64,000 bases of DNA from Lysobacter sp. Root690. GTDB taxonomy: Bacteria > Pseudomonadota > Gammaproteobacteria > Xanthomonadales > Xanthomonadaceae. Where the stretch lies: contig NZ_LMHM01000011.1 in the NCBI RefSeq assembly GCF_001427785.1, positions 437,550 through 501,549 on the forward strand, given 5' to 3'. This document shows positions 32,502 to 40,705 of this stretch, piece after piece (position 1 is the first letter of the stretch; every line of letters starts with the position of its first letter). Position numbers and translations under genes: made by a program. The notes under the pieces are model-generated. The model had not been told where the DNA came from. It saw only the letters and a list, made by a program, of their open reading frames with translations, and did not search any database.

Positions 32502-33521
32502 GTGTTCAATACCCGTTCGTTCCGCGTGACCGCGCTTGCACTGGCTGCCGCCTTCGCGTTCAACGCGCAGGCCGCCGACGTGACTGGCGCCGGCGCTTCC
32601 TTCGTCTATCCGGTGATGTCCAAGTGGTCGGCCGACTACGCCAAGGCCACCAACAAGAAGGTCAACTACCAGTCGATCGGTTCCGGCGGCGGCATCGCCC
32701 AGATCAAGGCCGGCACGGTCGATTTCGGCTCGTCCGATGCGCCGCTCAAGCCCGATGAACTGGCCAAGTTCGGCCTGGCCCAGTTCCCGTCGGTGATCGG
32801 CGGCGTGGTGCCGGTGCTCAATGTTCCGGGCGTCGTTTCCGGCGCGATGAAGCTCGACGGCGAGACCCTCGCCAACATCTTCCTCGGCAAGATCACCATG
32901 TGGAACGACCCGGCGATCGTCGCGCTCAACGGCGGCGTGCCGTTGCCGGCGAAGAAGATCACCGTCGTCCACCGTTCCGACGGTTCGGGCACCACCTTCA
33001 ACTTCGTCAACTACCTGTCCAAGGTCAGCGGCGAGTGGAAGAGCTCGGTCGGCGAAGGCACCGCGGTCAAGTGGCCGATCGGCATCGGCGGCAAGGGCAA
33101 CGAAGGCGTGGCCGCTTACGTCAAGCAGATCCAGGGCGGTATCGGCTATGTCGAGCTGTCGTACGCGCTGCAGAACAAGATGGCGTATTCGCGCCTGAAG
33201 AACGCCGACGGCAAGTTCGTGCTGCCGACCGACGAGACCTTCGCCGCGGCCGCCGCCAGCGCGCAGTGGGGCGATGCCAAGGACTTCTACCTGGTGATGA
33301 CCAACGCGCCGGGCGAGAACTCCTGGCCGATCACCGCGACCAACTTCATCCTGATGTACAAGCAGCCCAAGAACGCCGAAGGCGCCAAGAACGCCAAGGA
33401 ATTCTTCCGCTGGGTGTACGCCAACGGCGACGCGCAGGCCAAGACGCTGGACTACGTCCCGCTGCCCGACGCGCTGGTCAAGCAGATCGAGACCTACTGG
33501 ACCACGAGCATGAATTACTGA
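32502..33521 (+). CDS. pstS: Phosphate ABC transporter substrate-binding protein PstS (copy 1)
   Basis: High-affinity periplasmic phosphate-binding protein delivering phosphate to PstCAB. 339 residues. The signal peptide (about 1-24, ending FNAQAA) is signal-peptidase I type. Phosphate-contact regions TGAGASFVYPVMSKW, GSGGGIAQIKAGTVDFGSSD and HRSDGSGTTFNF are present. The start is a GTG preceded by AGGAG, giving MFNTRSFRV; an upstream ATG reading is unsupported. It is separated from the second pstS by a terminator and a repeat, so the two can be expressed independently. Confidence 0.96.
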   Translation: MFNTRSFRVTALALAAAFAFNAQAADVTGAGASFVYPVMSKWSADYAKATNKKVNYQSIGSGGGIAQIKAGTVDFGSSDAPLKPDELAKFGLAQFPSVIGGVVPVLNVPGVVSGAMKLDGETLANIFLGKITMWNDPAIVALNGGVPLPAKKITVVHRSDGSGTTFNFVNYLSKVSGEWKSSVGEGTAVKWPIGIGGKGNEGVAAYVKQIQGGIGYVELSYALQNKMAYSRLKNADGKFVLPTDETFAAAAASAQWGDAKDFYLVMTNAPGENSWPITATNFILMYKQPKNAEGAKNAKEFFRWVYANGDAQAKTLDYVPLPDALVKQIETYWTTSMNY

Positions 33522-33594
33522 TCCGAGCGATCGTCGGATCCGGGGGGACCCTTCAGATCGGGGGAGATCGGTTTTTAATTGCAGTGATCGGATG

Positions 33595-33623
33595 AAACGG
33601 GCCTTCGGGCCCGTTTTGTTTTT
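33595..33623 (+). terminator. Rho-independent terminator of pstS copy 1
   Basis: AAACGGGCC-TTC-GGGCCCGTTTTGTTTTT, a strong stem with T runs, 75 bases after the stop. Confidence 0.9.
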
Positions 33624-33628
33624 GCGGC

Positions 33629-33778
33629 CCTCACCCCAACCCCTCTCCCGCGAGCGGGAGAGGGCCTCAGTGCGCGTTTGGGGAAGGCATACGCTGTGGG
33701 GTCGATATTTCGCCCGCCGGCTGACCGAACCCTTCTCCCTCCCGCGGGAGAAGGTGGCCCGAAGGGCCGGATGAGGGC
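33629..33778. repeat. CCCTCACCCCAACCCCTCTCCC inverted-repeat element
   Basis: Begins GGCCCTCACCCCAACCCCTC with the internal palindrome TCTCCCGCGAGCGGGAGA and ends with CTCCCGCGGGAGAAGGTGGC and GGATGAGGGCC. The ends are partly inverted repeats of each other. It separates the two pstS genes. Confidence 0.8.
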
Positions 33779-33879
33779 CTCCCCGCCCCCACTCATCACA
33801 CGTTTGTTACCGTCCGCCCCGCCGAAAACTCGCAAAACCGCGACCTCCAGCACCCCGCCCGGCCTTTCACTACAGATTC

Positions 33880-33908
33880 GTGACGAATCCGTGTCATAGC
33901 CGTGTAAC
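33880..33908 (+). promoter_or_regulatory. Triple-phased Pho box upstream of pstS copy 2
   Basis: GTGACGA (33880), GTGTCAT (33891) and GTGTAAC (33902) are spaced by exactly 11 bases each, followed by an A-rich stretch. The site is 66-94 bases upstream of the ATG. Confidence 0.7.
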
Positions 33909-33973
33909 AAAAAGATCATCAAATGGCGCCAGCCCAGCCGGCGCCCATGCCGGCCCCCTTGATGGAGCACCGC

Positions 33974-35059
33974 ATGAAATCGTCGCCGGCCCGCATCGCC
34001 GCCCTCTCCCTCGCCATCGCGCTGGCCGCCGCCGCGTGCGGCGGCAAGCAGAACCCGGCCCCGGCCGGTGAAGCCAAGACCGACGCGGCCGCCCCCGCGG
34101 GCGACCAGGTCGCCGTGCAGATCACCGGCGCTGGCGCCACCTTCATCTACCCGCTGCTGTCCAAGTGGTCGGACGACTACAACAAGTCGACCGGCGCCAA
34201 GGTCAACTACCAGTCGATCGGTTCGGGCGGCGGCATCGCCCAGATCAAGGCCGGCACGGTCGACTTCGGCTCCTCCGACAAGCCGCTGCCGAGCGAAGAG
34301 CTCGCCGCCGCCGGCCTGGGCCAGTTCCCCTCGGCGATCGGCGGCGTGGTGCCGGTGGTCAACGTCGACGGCATCGAGGCCGGCAAACTGCGCCTGACCG
34401 GCCCGCTGCTGGCCGACATCTTCCTGGGCACCGTGTCGAAGTGGAACGATCCCAAGATCGCCGCGGCGAACCCGGGCACGACCCTGCCGGACGTGAAGAT
34501 CAACATCGTGCACCGCTCCGACGGTTCGGGCACGACCTTCAACTTCTCCAACTACTTGTCCAAGGTCAGCCCGGACTGGAAGGCCAAGGTCGGCGAAGGC
34601 ACCTCGGTGCAGTGGCCCGGCGGCGTCGGCGGCAAGGGCAACGAAGGCGTGGCTTCGTACGTGAAGCAGATCAAGGGCTCGATCGGCTACGTCGAACTGG
34701 CCTACGCGCTGCAGAACAAGATGGCCCATACCCAGTTGCAGAACGCGGCCGGCCAGTTCGTGCAGCCCAGCGCCGAAGCCTTCCAGGCCGCGGCCTCGAC
34801 CGCCGACTGGGCGAGCGCCAAGGACTTCAACCTGGTGATCACCAACGCCACCGGCGAGAAGTCCTGGCCGATCACCGCGACCAATTTCATCCTGATGTAC
34901 AAGCAGCCCAAGGACGCCAAGCGCAGCGCCGACACCCGCGGCTTCTTCAAGTGGGCGTTCGAGAACGGCCAGACGCAGGCGCAGGCGCTGGACTACGTGC
35001 CGCTGCCGCCGGAACTGGTCAAGCAGATCGAGGCGTATTGGGCGGCTGAGTTCAAGTGA
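33974..35059 (+). CDS. pstS: Phosphate-binding lipoprotein PstS (copy 2)
   Basis: 361 residues. Unlike copy 1, it has a lipobox (AAAAC-GG, acceptor at about C24), so it should be anchored in a membrane. A charged Ala/Pro linker follows, then a PstS domain closely related to copy 1, with TGAGATFIYPLLSKW, GSGGGIAQIKAGTVDFGSSD and HRSDGSGTTFNF. The ATG follows GGAG-CACCGC and gives MKSSPARIAAL. It lies directly before pstC and is probably the dedicated subunit of this PstCAB. Retention of both copies suggests different affinity, location or timing (inference). Confidence 0.95.
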   Translation: MKSSPARIAALSLAIALAAAACGGKQNPAPAGEAKTDAAAPAGDQVAVQITGAGATFIYPLLSKWSDDYNKSTGAKVNYQSIGSGGGIAQIKAGTVDFGSSDKPLPSEELAAAGLGQFPSAIGGVVPVVNVDGIEAGKLRLTGPLLADIFLGTVSKWNDPKIAAANPGTTLPDVKINIVHRSDGSGTTFNFSNYLSKVSPDWKAKVGEGTSVQWPGGVGGKGNEGVASYVKQIKGSIGYVELAYALQNKMAHTQLQNAAGQFVQPSAEAFQAAASTADWASAKDFNLVITNATGEKSWPITATNFILMYKQPKDAKRSADTRGFFKWAFENGQTQAQALDYVPLPPELVKQIEAYWAAEFK

Positions 35060-35099
35060 TGCATCGGCCCGCGTCCGCATCGCGGACGCGGGTTTGCCG

Positions 35100-35303
35100 G
35101 TTCGTCATTCCCGCGAAAGCGGCAATCCAGAGTCTTCCGCGTAATGCCACCTGCTTCAGAACGACACGTTTCTCCACTTGAGAGATACGTCGCGATGAAG
35201 CCCTGGATCCCCGCGTTCGCGGGAATGACGGCAAAGGCAGAAGCCGCAACACCGCAACAACTTTAAGTCGCTGGATTTCCGCGTTCGCGGGAATGACGAG
35301 CAA
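35100..35303. repeat. Cluster of three degenerate ATTCCCGCG repeats
   Basis: Three partial arms of the element seen intact at 15243: GTCATTCCCGCGAAAGCGGC near 35104, GGATCCCCGCGTTCGCGGGA near 35203 and GGATTTCCGCGTTCGCGGGA near 35273, each next to AATGACG. They sit in the 350-base gap between pstS copy 2 and pstC. Confidence 0.8.
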
Positions 35304-35411
35304 AAAAACCGCTCGCAGCGCTGTCTCACGAACTCCCGCATCTCGCACCACCCAAACGCGCAGAACCAAGCCCGCCACCGCAAGCCCGGCCACGACGGAC
35401 CCCATCTCGCA

Positions 35412-36383
35412 ATGAACGCGACCGCCCTACCCGCCCATACCGGCAGCAATAGCCGCGACGGCAAAGATGCGCGCAACGATCGTCTGTTCCGCTACGTACT
35501 GACCGCCACCGTCGTCTTCGTGTTGATCGCGCTGGCCAGCGCGGCGCTGTCGATGCTGTGGGGCGGCCGCCACGTACTGGCCGAAGAAGGCATCGATTTC
35601 TTCATCACCACCGAATGGAACCCGGTCGAGAACCACTACGGCGCGCTGGTGCCGATCTACGGCACCATCGTCACCGCGATGATCGCGATGATCATCGCCG
35701 TGCCGATCAGCTTCGGCATCGCCTTCTTCCTGACCGAGGTCGCGCCGCGCTGGGCGCGCGGTCCGATCGGCACCGCGATCGAATTGCTGGCCGGCATTCC
35801 CTCGATCATCTACGGCATGTGGGGCCTGTTCGTGCTGGTGCCGGTGATGACCGAGTACGTCACGCCCTGGCTCAACGACCACGTCGGCACCCTGCCGGTG
35901 ATCGGTACGCTGTTTCAGGGACCGCCGCTCGGCATCGGCATGCTCACCGCCGGCATCGTCCTGGCGATCATGGTGATCCCGTTCATTTCCTCGGTCATGC
36001 GCGAAGTGTTCCTGACCGTGCCGACCCGCCTGAAGGAATCGGCGTACGCGCTGGGTTCGACCAAGTGGGAAGTGAGCTGGGACATCGTCCTGCCCTACAC
36101 CCGCTCGGCGGTGATCGGCGGCGTGTTCCTCGGCCTGGGCCGCGCGCTCGGCGAAACCATGGCGGTCGCGTTCGTGATCGGCAACTCGGTCAACTTCTCG
36201 ACCTCGCTGCTGGAACCGGGCACCACCATCGCCGCGCTGATCGCCAACGACTTCGGCGAAGCCACCGAGACCTACCGCTCGGCGCTGCTGCTGCTCGGCT
36301 TCGTGTTGTTCATCGTGACCTTCGTCGTGCTCGCCGCGGCGCGCTTCATGCTGATGCAGCTCTCGCGCAAGGAGGGCAACTGA
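35412..36383 (+). CDS. pstC: Phosphate ABC transporter permease PstC
   Basis: Inner-membrane permease subunit of the Pst transporter. 323 residues with about six membrane segments; the first is at about 29-51 and is followed by a periplasmic loop. The permease EAA-type loop is near 205-225 (LKESAYALGSTKWEVSWDIV), which contacts PstB. The start MNATALPAHTGS directly follows a repeat. The stop overlaps the pstA ATG by one base (TGATG), implying translational coupling and equal subunit supply. Confidence 0.96.
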   Translation: MNATALPAHTGSNSRDGKDARNDRLFRYVLTATVVFVLIALASAALSMLWGGRHVLAEEGIDFFITTEWNPVENHYGALVPIYGTIVTAMIAMIIAVPISFGIAFFLTEVAPRWARGPIGTAIELLAGIPSIIYGMWGLFVLVPVMTEYVTPWLNDHVGTLPVIGTLFQGPPLGIGMLTAGIVLAIMVIPFISSVMREVFLTVPTRLKESAYALGSTKWEVSWDIVLPYTRSAVIGGVFLGLGRALGETMAVAFVIGNSVNFSTSLLEPGTTIAALIANDFGEATETYRSALLLLGFVLFIVTFVVLAAARFMLMQLSRKEGN

Positions 36384-37288
36384 TGAGCACCGTCGCCAAG
36401 ACCGTCGATGCCGACACCCAGCGCCGCCATCGCGTCGCCGATTCGCTGTACGGCCGCCGCCGCATCGTCAACACAGTCGCCGTCATCCTCGCCTGCGCCG
36501 CGGCCGCGTTCGGCCTGTTCTTCCTGGGCTGGATTCTCTACACCCTGCTCGCCAAGGGCCTGGGCGGCATCAACGTCGCGCTGTTCACCCAGAACACGCC
36601 GCCGCCGATGCAGGAAGGCGGCCTGCTCAACGCCTTCTTCGGCAGCGCGGTGATGTGTCTGATCGCGATCGTGATCGGCACGCCGCTCGGCATCGCCGCC
36701 GGCACCTGGCTGGCCGAATACGGCGCCGGTCGCAAGATCGGCACGGTGGTGCGCTTCGTCAACGACATCCTGCTGTCGGCGCCGTCGATCGTGCTGGGCC
36801 TGTTCGTCTACACCCTGGTGGTGATGCAGAGCGGCGGCAACTTCTCCGCGCTCGCCGGTGCGATCTCCCTGGCCTTTATCGTGCTGCCGGTGGTGGTGCG
36901 CACCACCGACGAAATGCTGCGGCTGGTGCCGGCGCAGATGCGCGAAGCGGCGCTGTCGCTGGGCGTGCCGCAATGGAAGGTGATCGTGCAGGTGCTGTAC
37001 CGCAGCGCCTCGGCCGGCATCGTCACCGGCGTGCTGCTCGCGCTGGCGCGGATCAGCGGCGAAACCGCGCCGCTGCTGTTCACCGCCTTCGGCAACCAGT
37101 ACTGGAGCCACAACGTGCTGCAGCCGATGGCCAGCGTGCCGGTGGTCATGAACCAGTTCGCCGGCAGCCCCTACGAAACCTGGCAGACCCTGGCCTGGGC
37201 CGGCGCCCTGGTGCTCACCTTCTTCGTCCTCGTCGTCAGCCTGCTCGCCCGCGCCCTCGTGTTGCGCAATCGGATCGCCAATGACTGA
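36383..37288 (+). CDS. pstA: Phosphate ABC transporter permease PstA
   Basis: Second inner-membrane permease of the Pst system. 301 residues with about six membrane segments. The cytoplasmic coupling loop is [20 protein letters not shown] at about 190-209. The start ATG overlaps the pstC stop and lies behind AGGAGGGCAAC, a strong ribosome-binding site inside pstC. The stop overlaps the pstB start by 8 bases. Confidence 0.96.
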   Translation: MSTVAKTVDADTQRRHRVADSLYGRRRIVNTVAVILACAAAAFGLFFLGWILYTLLAKGLGGINVALFTQNTPPPMQEGGLLNAFFGSAVMCLIAIVIGTPLGIAAGTWLAEYGAGRKIGTVVRFVNDILLSAPSIVLGLFVYTLVVMQSGGNFSALAGAISLAFIVLPVVVRTTDEMLRLVPAQMREAALSLGVPQWKVIVQVLYRSASAGIVTGVLLALARISGETAPLLFTAFGNQYWSHNVLQPMASVPVVMNQFAGSPYETWQTLAWAGALVLTFFVLVVSLLARALVLRNRIAND

Positions 37289-38138
37289 CCTCTCGAACCA
37301 ACCTGTTGCCCGGACCCCGGCCATGAACGATGCACGTATCTCCGTCGCCACCCCCGACCGCGCCGCGGCCGTGGTCGGCGCTTCGCCGGTCAAGCTCTCC
37401 GCGCGCGGCCTGGACTTCTATTACGACAAGTTCCACGCGCTCAAGTCGATCAACCTGGACATCCCGGAGAAGCAGGTCACCGCGCTGATCGGCCCGTCGG
37501 GTTGCGGCAAGTCGACCCTGCTGCGCATCTTCAACCGCATCTACGCGCTGTACCCGAAGCTGGAAGCGCGCGGCGAGGTGATCCTCGACGGCGAAAACAT
37601 CCTCGATCCGAAGTACCCGATGAACCGGCTGCGCAGCAAGGTCGGCATGGTGTTCCAAAAGCCCGTGCCGTTCCCGATGACGATCTTCGAGAACGTGGCC
37701 TACGGCATCCGTCACCACGAAAAGCTGTCGAAGTCGGAAATGAACGATCGGGTCGAACACGCGCTGCGCCAGGGCGCGCTGTGGGACGAGGTCAAGGACA
37801 AGCTGGGCCAGAGCGCGCTGGGCCTGTCCGGCGGCCAGCAGCAGCGTCTGTGCATCGCACGCGCGGTGGCGCTCAAGCCGTCGGTGCTGTTGCTCGACGA
37901 ACCGACCTCGGCGCTCGACCCGATCTCGACCAGCCGCATCGAGCAACTGGTCGAAGAGCTGAAGAAGGACTACACCATCGCGATCGTGACCCACAACATG
38001 CAGCAGGCCGCGCGCGTGTCCGACTTCACCGCCTTCATGTACCTGGGCGACCTGATCGAACACGGCCCGACCGAACAGATCTTCTCGCAGCCGACCAAGC
38101 AGCAGACCGAGGATTACATTACGGGCCGCTTCGGTTGA
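37281..38138 (+). CDS. pstB: Phosphate ABC transporter ATP-binding protein PstB
   Basis: ATPase driving phosphate import. 285 residues. Walker A is GPSGCGKS (71-78), the signature LSGGQQQRL is near 182-190, Walker B is [13 protein letters not shown] and the switch His is in IVTHNMQQ. The first ATG overlaps the pstA stop; an internal ATG (MNDARIS, 37323) would give a protein nearer the family's usual 255-275 residues and cannot be excluded. A strong hairpin spans the stop codon and a repeat separates it from phoU. Confidence 0.96.
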   Translation: MTDLSNQPVARTPAMNDARISVATPDRAAAVVGASPVKLSARGLDFYYDKFHALKSINLDIPEKQVTALIGPSGCGKSTLLRIFNRIYALYPKLEARGEVILDGENILDPKYPMNRLRSKVGMVFQKPVPFPMTIFENVAYGIRHHEKLSKSEMNDRVEHALRQGALWDEVKDKLGQSALGLSGGQQQRLCIARAVALKPSVLLLDEPTSALDPISTSRIEQLVEELKKDYTIAIVTHNMQQAARVSDFTAFMYLGDLIEHGPTEQIFSQPTKQQTEDYITGRFG

Positions 38139-38146
38139 AGCGGCCC
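38123..38146 (+). promoter_or_regulatory. Hairpin spanning the pstB stop codon
   Basis: GGGCCGCTTC and GAAGCGGCCC form a perfect 10-bp stem with a GGTT loop; the stop codon TGA lies across the loop-stem junction. No T run follows, so it is more likely an mRNA stabiliser or processing element than a terminator (inference). Confidence 0.6.
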
Positions 38147-38262
38147 GAGATTAGGGATTCGGGATTCGGGATTCGCAAAAGCGATCGCCTCCCCGCCTCC
38201 GCCAATCCCGAGCAGATCGCCTTGCTTTTTCCAATCCCGAATCCCGATTCCCGAATCTCGGC
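38144..38262. repeat. GGGATTCGGGATT-type inverted repeat (copy 2)
   Basis: The left arm CCGAGATTAGGGATTCGGGA plus TTCGGGATTCGCAAAAGC is mirrored by GCTTTTTCCAATCCCGAATC plus CCGATTCCCGAATCTCGG. It lies inside the pst operon between pstB and phoU. Confidence 0.85.
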
Positions 38263-38268
38263 ATTAAT

Positions 38269-38979
38269 ATGAGCACCCAAATGCACGACCACATCGTCAA
38301 AAGCTACGACGACGAGCAGCGCCGCCTGCTCGACGAAACCCTGCGCATGGGCGAGATGGCCGCTTCGCAGTTGGAAGCCGCGCTCGACGTGGTCCAGCGC
38401 CGCGACGACAAGGCCGCAGAGCGCATCATCGCCAACGATGAGGCGATCGACGCACTCGAGCAGGAAATCAGCCACGACGTGATGAAGCTGGCGCTGCGCG
38501 GGCCGATGGCGCGCGACCTGCGCGAGATCCTCGCCGCGATCCGCATCGCCTCCGACATCGAACGCGTCGGCGACTACGCCGCCAACGTCGCCAAGCGCTC
38601 CACCGCGCTGAACCTGTCGCCGCCGCTGCCGCACGTCGCCGGCCTGCATGCGCTGGGTACGCTCGCGGTCAAGCAACTGCGCGATGTGCTGAGCGCCTAT
38701 CGCGACAACGACATTGAGCTGGCGCAGAAGGTGCGCGCGCGCGACGCCGAGATCGACACTGCTTACACCGGCCTGTTCCGCGAATTGCTGACCTACATGA
38801 TGGAGGACGCGCGCAGCATCACCGCCTGCACCCATCTGCTGTTCATGGCCAAGAACATCGAGCGCATCGGCGACCACGCCACCAACATCGCCGAGAACGT
38901 GTGGTTCCTGGTCAAGGGCGAAGAACTGCTGCCGCCGCGCGAGAAGCGCGACGACACCAACACCACCGGCGCGCTGTAA
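38269..38979 (+). CDS. phoU: Phosphate signalling and transport regulator PhoU
   Basis: Cytoplasmic negative regulator linking PstSCAB to the PhoR/PhoB two-component system. 236 residues, all-helical, with the two PhoU repeats. Their metal-binding-type motifs are IRIASDIERVGDYAANVA (about 89-106) and LFMAKNIERIGDHATNIAEN (about 191-210). The start MSTQMHDHIVKSYDDE is close to the repeat's right end. It is the last gene of the Pho cluster. No phoB or phoR gene is in the window. Confidence 0.96.
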   Translation: MSTQMHDHIVKSYDDEQRRLLDETLRMGEMAASQLEAALDVVQRRDDKAAERIIANDEAIDALEQEISHDVMKLALRGPMARDLREILAAIRIASDIERVGDYAANVAKRSTALNLSPPLPHVAGLHALGTLAVKQLRDVLSAYRDNDIELAQKVRARDAEIDTAYTGLFRELLTYMMEDARSITACTHLLFMAKNIERIGDHATNIAENVWFLVKGEELLPPREKRDDTNTTGAL

Positions 38980-39001
38980 GCCCGCGTCAGCGGATGCCGT
39001 T

Positions 39002-39030
39002 ACGGGCGGGGCTTCGGCCCCGTCCTTGTT
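39002..39030 (+). terminator. Probable terminator after phoU
   Basis: GGGGC-TTCG-GCCCC stem inside ACGGGC...GTCCTTGTTT, about 23 bases after the stop. The T tract is short, so confidence is moderate. Confidence 0.55.
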
Positions 39031-39488
39031 TCGATCGAGCGTCGCGAGCGTCCGCGCGGCGAGGTTAGAACCGCCGAGACTGAAACCCGTCCGGCGAAAC
39101 CCCGCCCATCCAGCCTCGCTCCGACGAGTCAGTTTGGCGGGCGACGTCACCCCGACCGCCGAAGCGAACGGTCCGACGAAGCGGCCGTTTTCGCGCACGT
39201 TGCAGTGCAGCAACGGCATATCGCCCGCCCCGGCCGGCGCCAACCTTCCAACGCGTCCTGCCGGTCGACGCCTTCGCCCCTCTCGCGCGACGCTTCGACG
39301 CGCACGCGTCCGAGCCTTGCAAATAAAGGCTGCAAACGGTTACAGCCCAATCCGGCTTAACCCGTTCTAAACAATTTCGGCGCATCGCCGCGGAAGCGCG
39401 AATCCGTTCGCCTCCTCCTAAACTCTTGGTACATGTCCGCAGCCCCACGCTGCAGTGTATTTTTGGGAACTCAGGAGGACAGCCCGGC
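39031..39488. other. Intergenic region upstream of the ECF sigma gene
   Basis: About 460 bases with no recognisable gene. It must hold the promoter of the sigma factor gene. An AAATAAAGGCTGCAAACGGT stretch near 39320 and an AGGAGG about 10 bases before the sigma ATG are the only notable signals. Confidence 0.4.
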
Positions 39489-40004
39489 ATGACGCTATCG
39501 ATGGCCAACGGTGATCTGGCAGCCGCCCGCTCGGGCGACACGGCCGCATTGGAACGGGTGCTGGTGCATTCGCGCCAGGACCTGCGCCGTTACGCCGAGT
39601 ACCACTGCGTCATCAACGACGTCGAGGACGCGGTCCAGGAAAGCCTGTTCACCGTATCGCGCAAGCTGCGCGACCTGCGCGTACTCGAATGCTTCGTGTC
39701 GTGGACCTTCCGCATCGTCAAGCGCGAATGCAACCGGCTCAAGCGCGGCCGGCGCATGCTCAGCGGCGACGCCATCAGCGACGACATCGCGCCGATGGTG
39801 AGCCACGAACCGGCAGAGTGGCGGCATGATGTCGCCGCCGCGCTGGAATCCCTGCCCGCGCATTACCGCCGCATCATCCTGCTGCGCGATCTGGAAGGGC
39901 TGACCATCGCCGAAATCGGCGAACAGCTCGGCCTGACCCGCGAAGCGGTGAAATCGCGTTTGCACAGAGCGCGGCTGCTCGCCCGCGAGTACCTGGCCTG
40001 TTGA
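39489..40004 (+). CDS. ECF-family RNA polymerase sigma factor
   Basis: Alternative sigma factor of 171 residues. Sigma-2 (about 20-90) includes EDAVQESLFTVSRKL and FVSWTFRIVKRECNRLKR. Sigma-4 (about 115-165) includes SLPAHYRRIILLRDLEGLTI and the helix-turn-helix IGEQLGLTREAVKSRLHR. No anti-sigma gene is adjacent, unlike the sigma/anti-sigma pairs that often control such loci. It sits 214 bases upstream of a cysteine-motif precursor gene in the same direction and probably activates it, by analogy with ECF-controlled bufferin operons. The start is behind AGGAGG; an ATG four codons later is possible. Confidence 0.9.
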   Translation: MTLSMANGDLAAARSGDTAALERVLVHSRQDLRRYAEYHCVINDVEDAVQESLFTVSRKLRDLRVLECFVSWTFRIVKRECNRLKRGRRMLSGDAISDDIAPMVSHEPAEWRHDVAAALESLPAHYRRIILLRDLEGLTIAEIGEQLGLTREAVKSRLHRARLLAREYLAC

Positions 40005-40147
40005 CGCGCGCGCTGCTTGAAGGCCGCGCTTGTTGACGACCACGCCCGTCGACCGCCGCCGGCCCGCTGCATCCATGTTCGTAACGAAGTCGTATCACCC
40101 AACAGCTCGACCGCATCCATCGCGATTCAAGCACAACCCGATCTGAC

Positions 40148-40171
40148 GGAACCCGGCACACTGGGCCGTTA
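40148..40171 (+). promoter_or_regulatory. Candidate ECF-type promoter for the bufferin precursor
   Basis: GGAAC (40148-40152) and CGTTA (40167-40171) resemble an ECF -35/-10 pair. The 14-base spacer is slightly short for this class, so this is tentative. It lies about 50 bases before the precursor ATG. Confidence 0.35.
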
Positions 40172-40218
40172 TTCCAACGGCGGACCATCCTCCGCCCTCA
40201 TCGCCACAGGAGTCATCC

Positions 40219-40665
40219 ATGTCCAAGCAAATCAAGAAGCCCCTCGCCCTCGCCCTCGGCGCCACCCTGATCGGTGGTCTGAGCCTGTCGGCTTCCGCGT
40301 TCGCGATGAGCGATCTGTCGCAGGGCTACCTGCTCGGCGCCCAGCAGGCTCCGCCGGCCGCCGAAAAGGCCGCCGACGCCAAGGCCGCCGCCGACACCGC
40401 CAAGACGGCCGAAGGCAGCTGTGGCGCCGACAAGAAGGCGAAGGAAGGCAGCTGCGGCGCAGACAAGAAGAAGGACGCCGAGGGCAAGTGCGGCGAAGGC
40501 AAGTGCGGCGTCGACAAGAAGAAGCACGCCGAAGGCAAGTGCGGTGAAGGCAAGTGCGGCGGCGACAAGAAGGACGCTGCCAAGCCGGTCAAGACCGGCG
40601 AAGCGGCGGCCAAGAAGGCCGGTGAAGGCAAGTGCGGCGAAGGCAAGTGCGGCGGTTCGGTCTGA
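40219..40665 (+). CDS. Bufferin-like RiPP precursor with eight E-G-(K/S)-C-G motifs
   Basis: A 148-residue precursor of a ribosomally made metal-binding peptide. The signal peptide (about 1-29, ending SASAFA) directs it to the periplasm, followed by a leader-like MSDLSQGYLLGAQQ. The rest is Lys/Ala-rich with all eight cysteines in pentapeptides: EGSCG at C68 and C79, and paired EGKCGEGKCG at C91/C96, C108/C113 and C139/C144. EGKCG repeats are the known substrates of DUF692/MNIO enzymes, which convert Cys to heterocycles that bind copper (established for bufferins and related systems). The enzyme and partner genes follow directly. The metal and exact modification here are inferred. Confidence 0.88.
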   Translation: MSKQIKKPLALALGATLIGGLSLSASAFAMSDLSQGYLLGAQQAPPAAEKAADAKAAADTAKTAEGSCGADKKAKEGSCGADKKKDAEGKCGEGKCGVDKKKHAEGKCGEGKCGGDKKDAAKPVKTGEAAAKKAGEGKCGEGKCGGSV

Positions 40666-40678
40666 TTCGTTTCGAATC
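40664..40678 (+). promoter_or_regulatory. Small hairpin at the precursor stop codon
   Basis: GATTCG-TTT-CGAATC overlaps the stop codon in the 40-base gap before the DUF692 gene. It lacks a T run; it could lower read-through so that precursor is made in excess over enzymes. Confidence 0.4.
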
Positions 40679-40705
40679 GGTCTGATATGCCACTGAGCTG
40701 ACACG

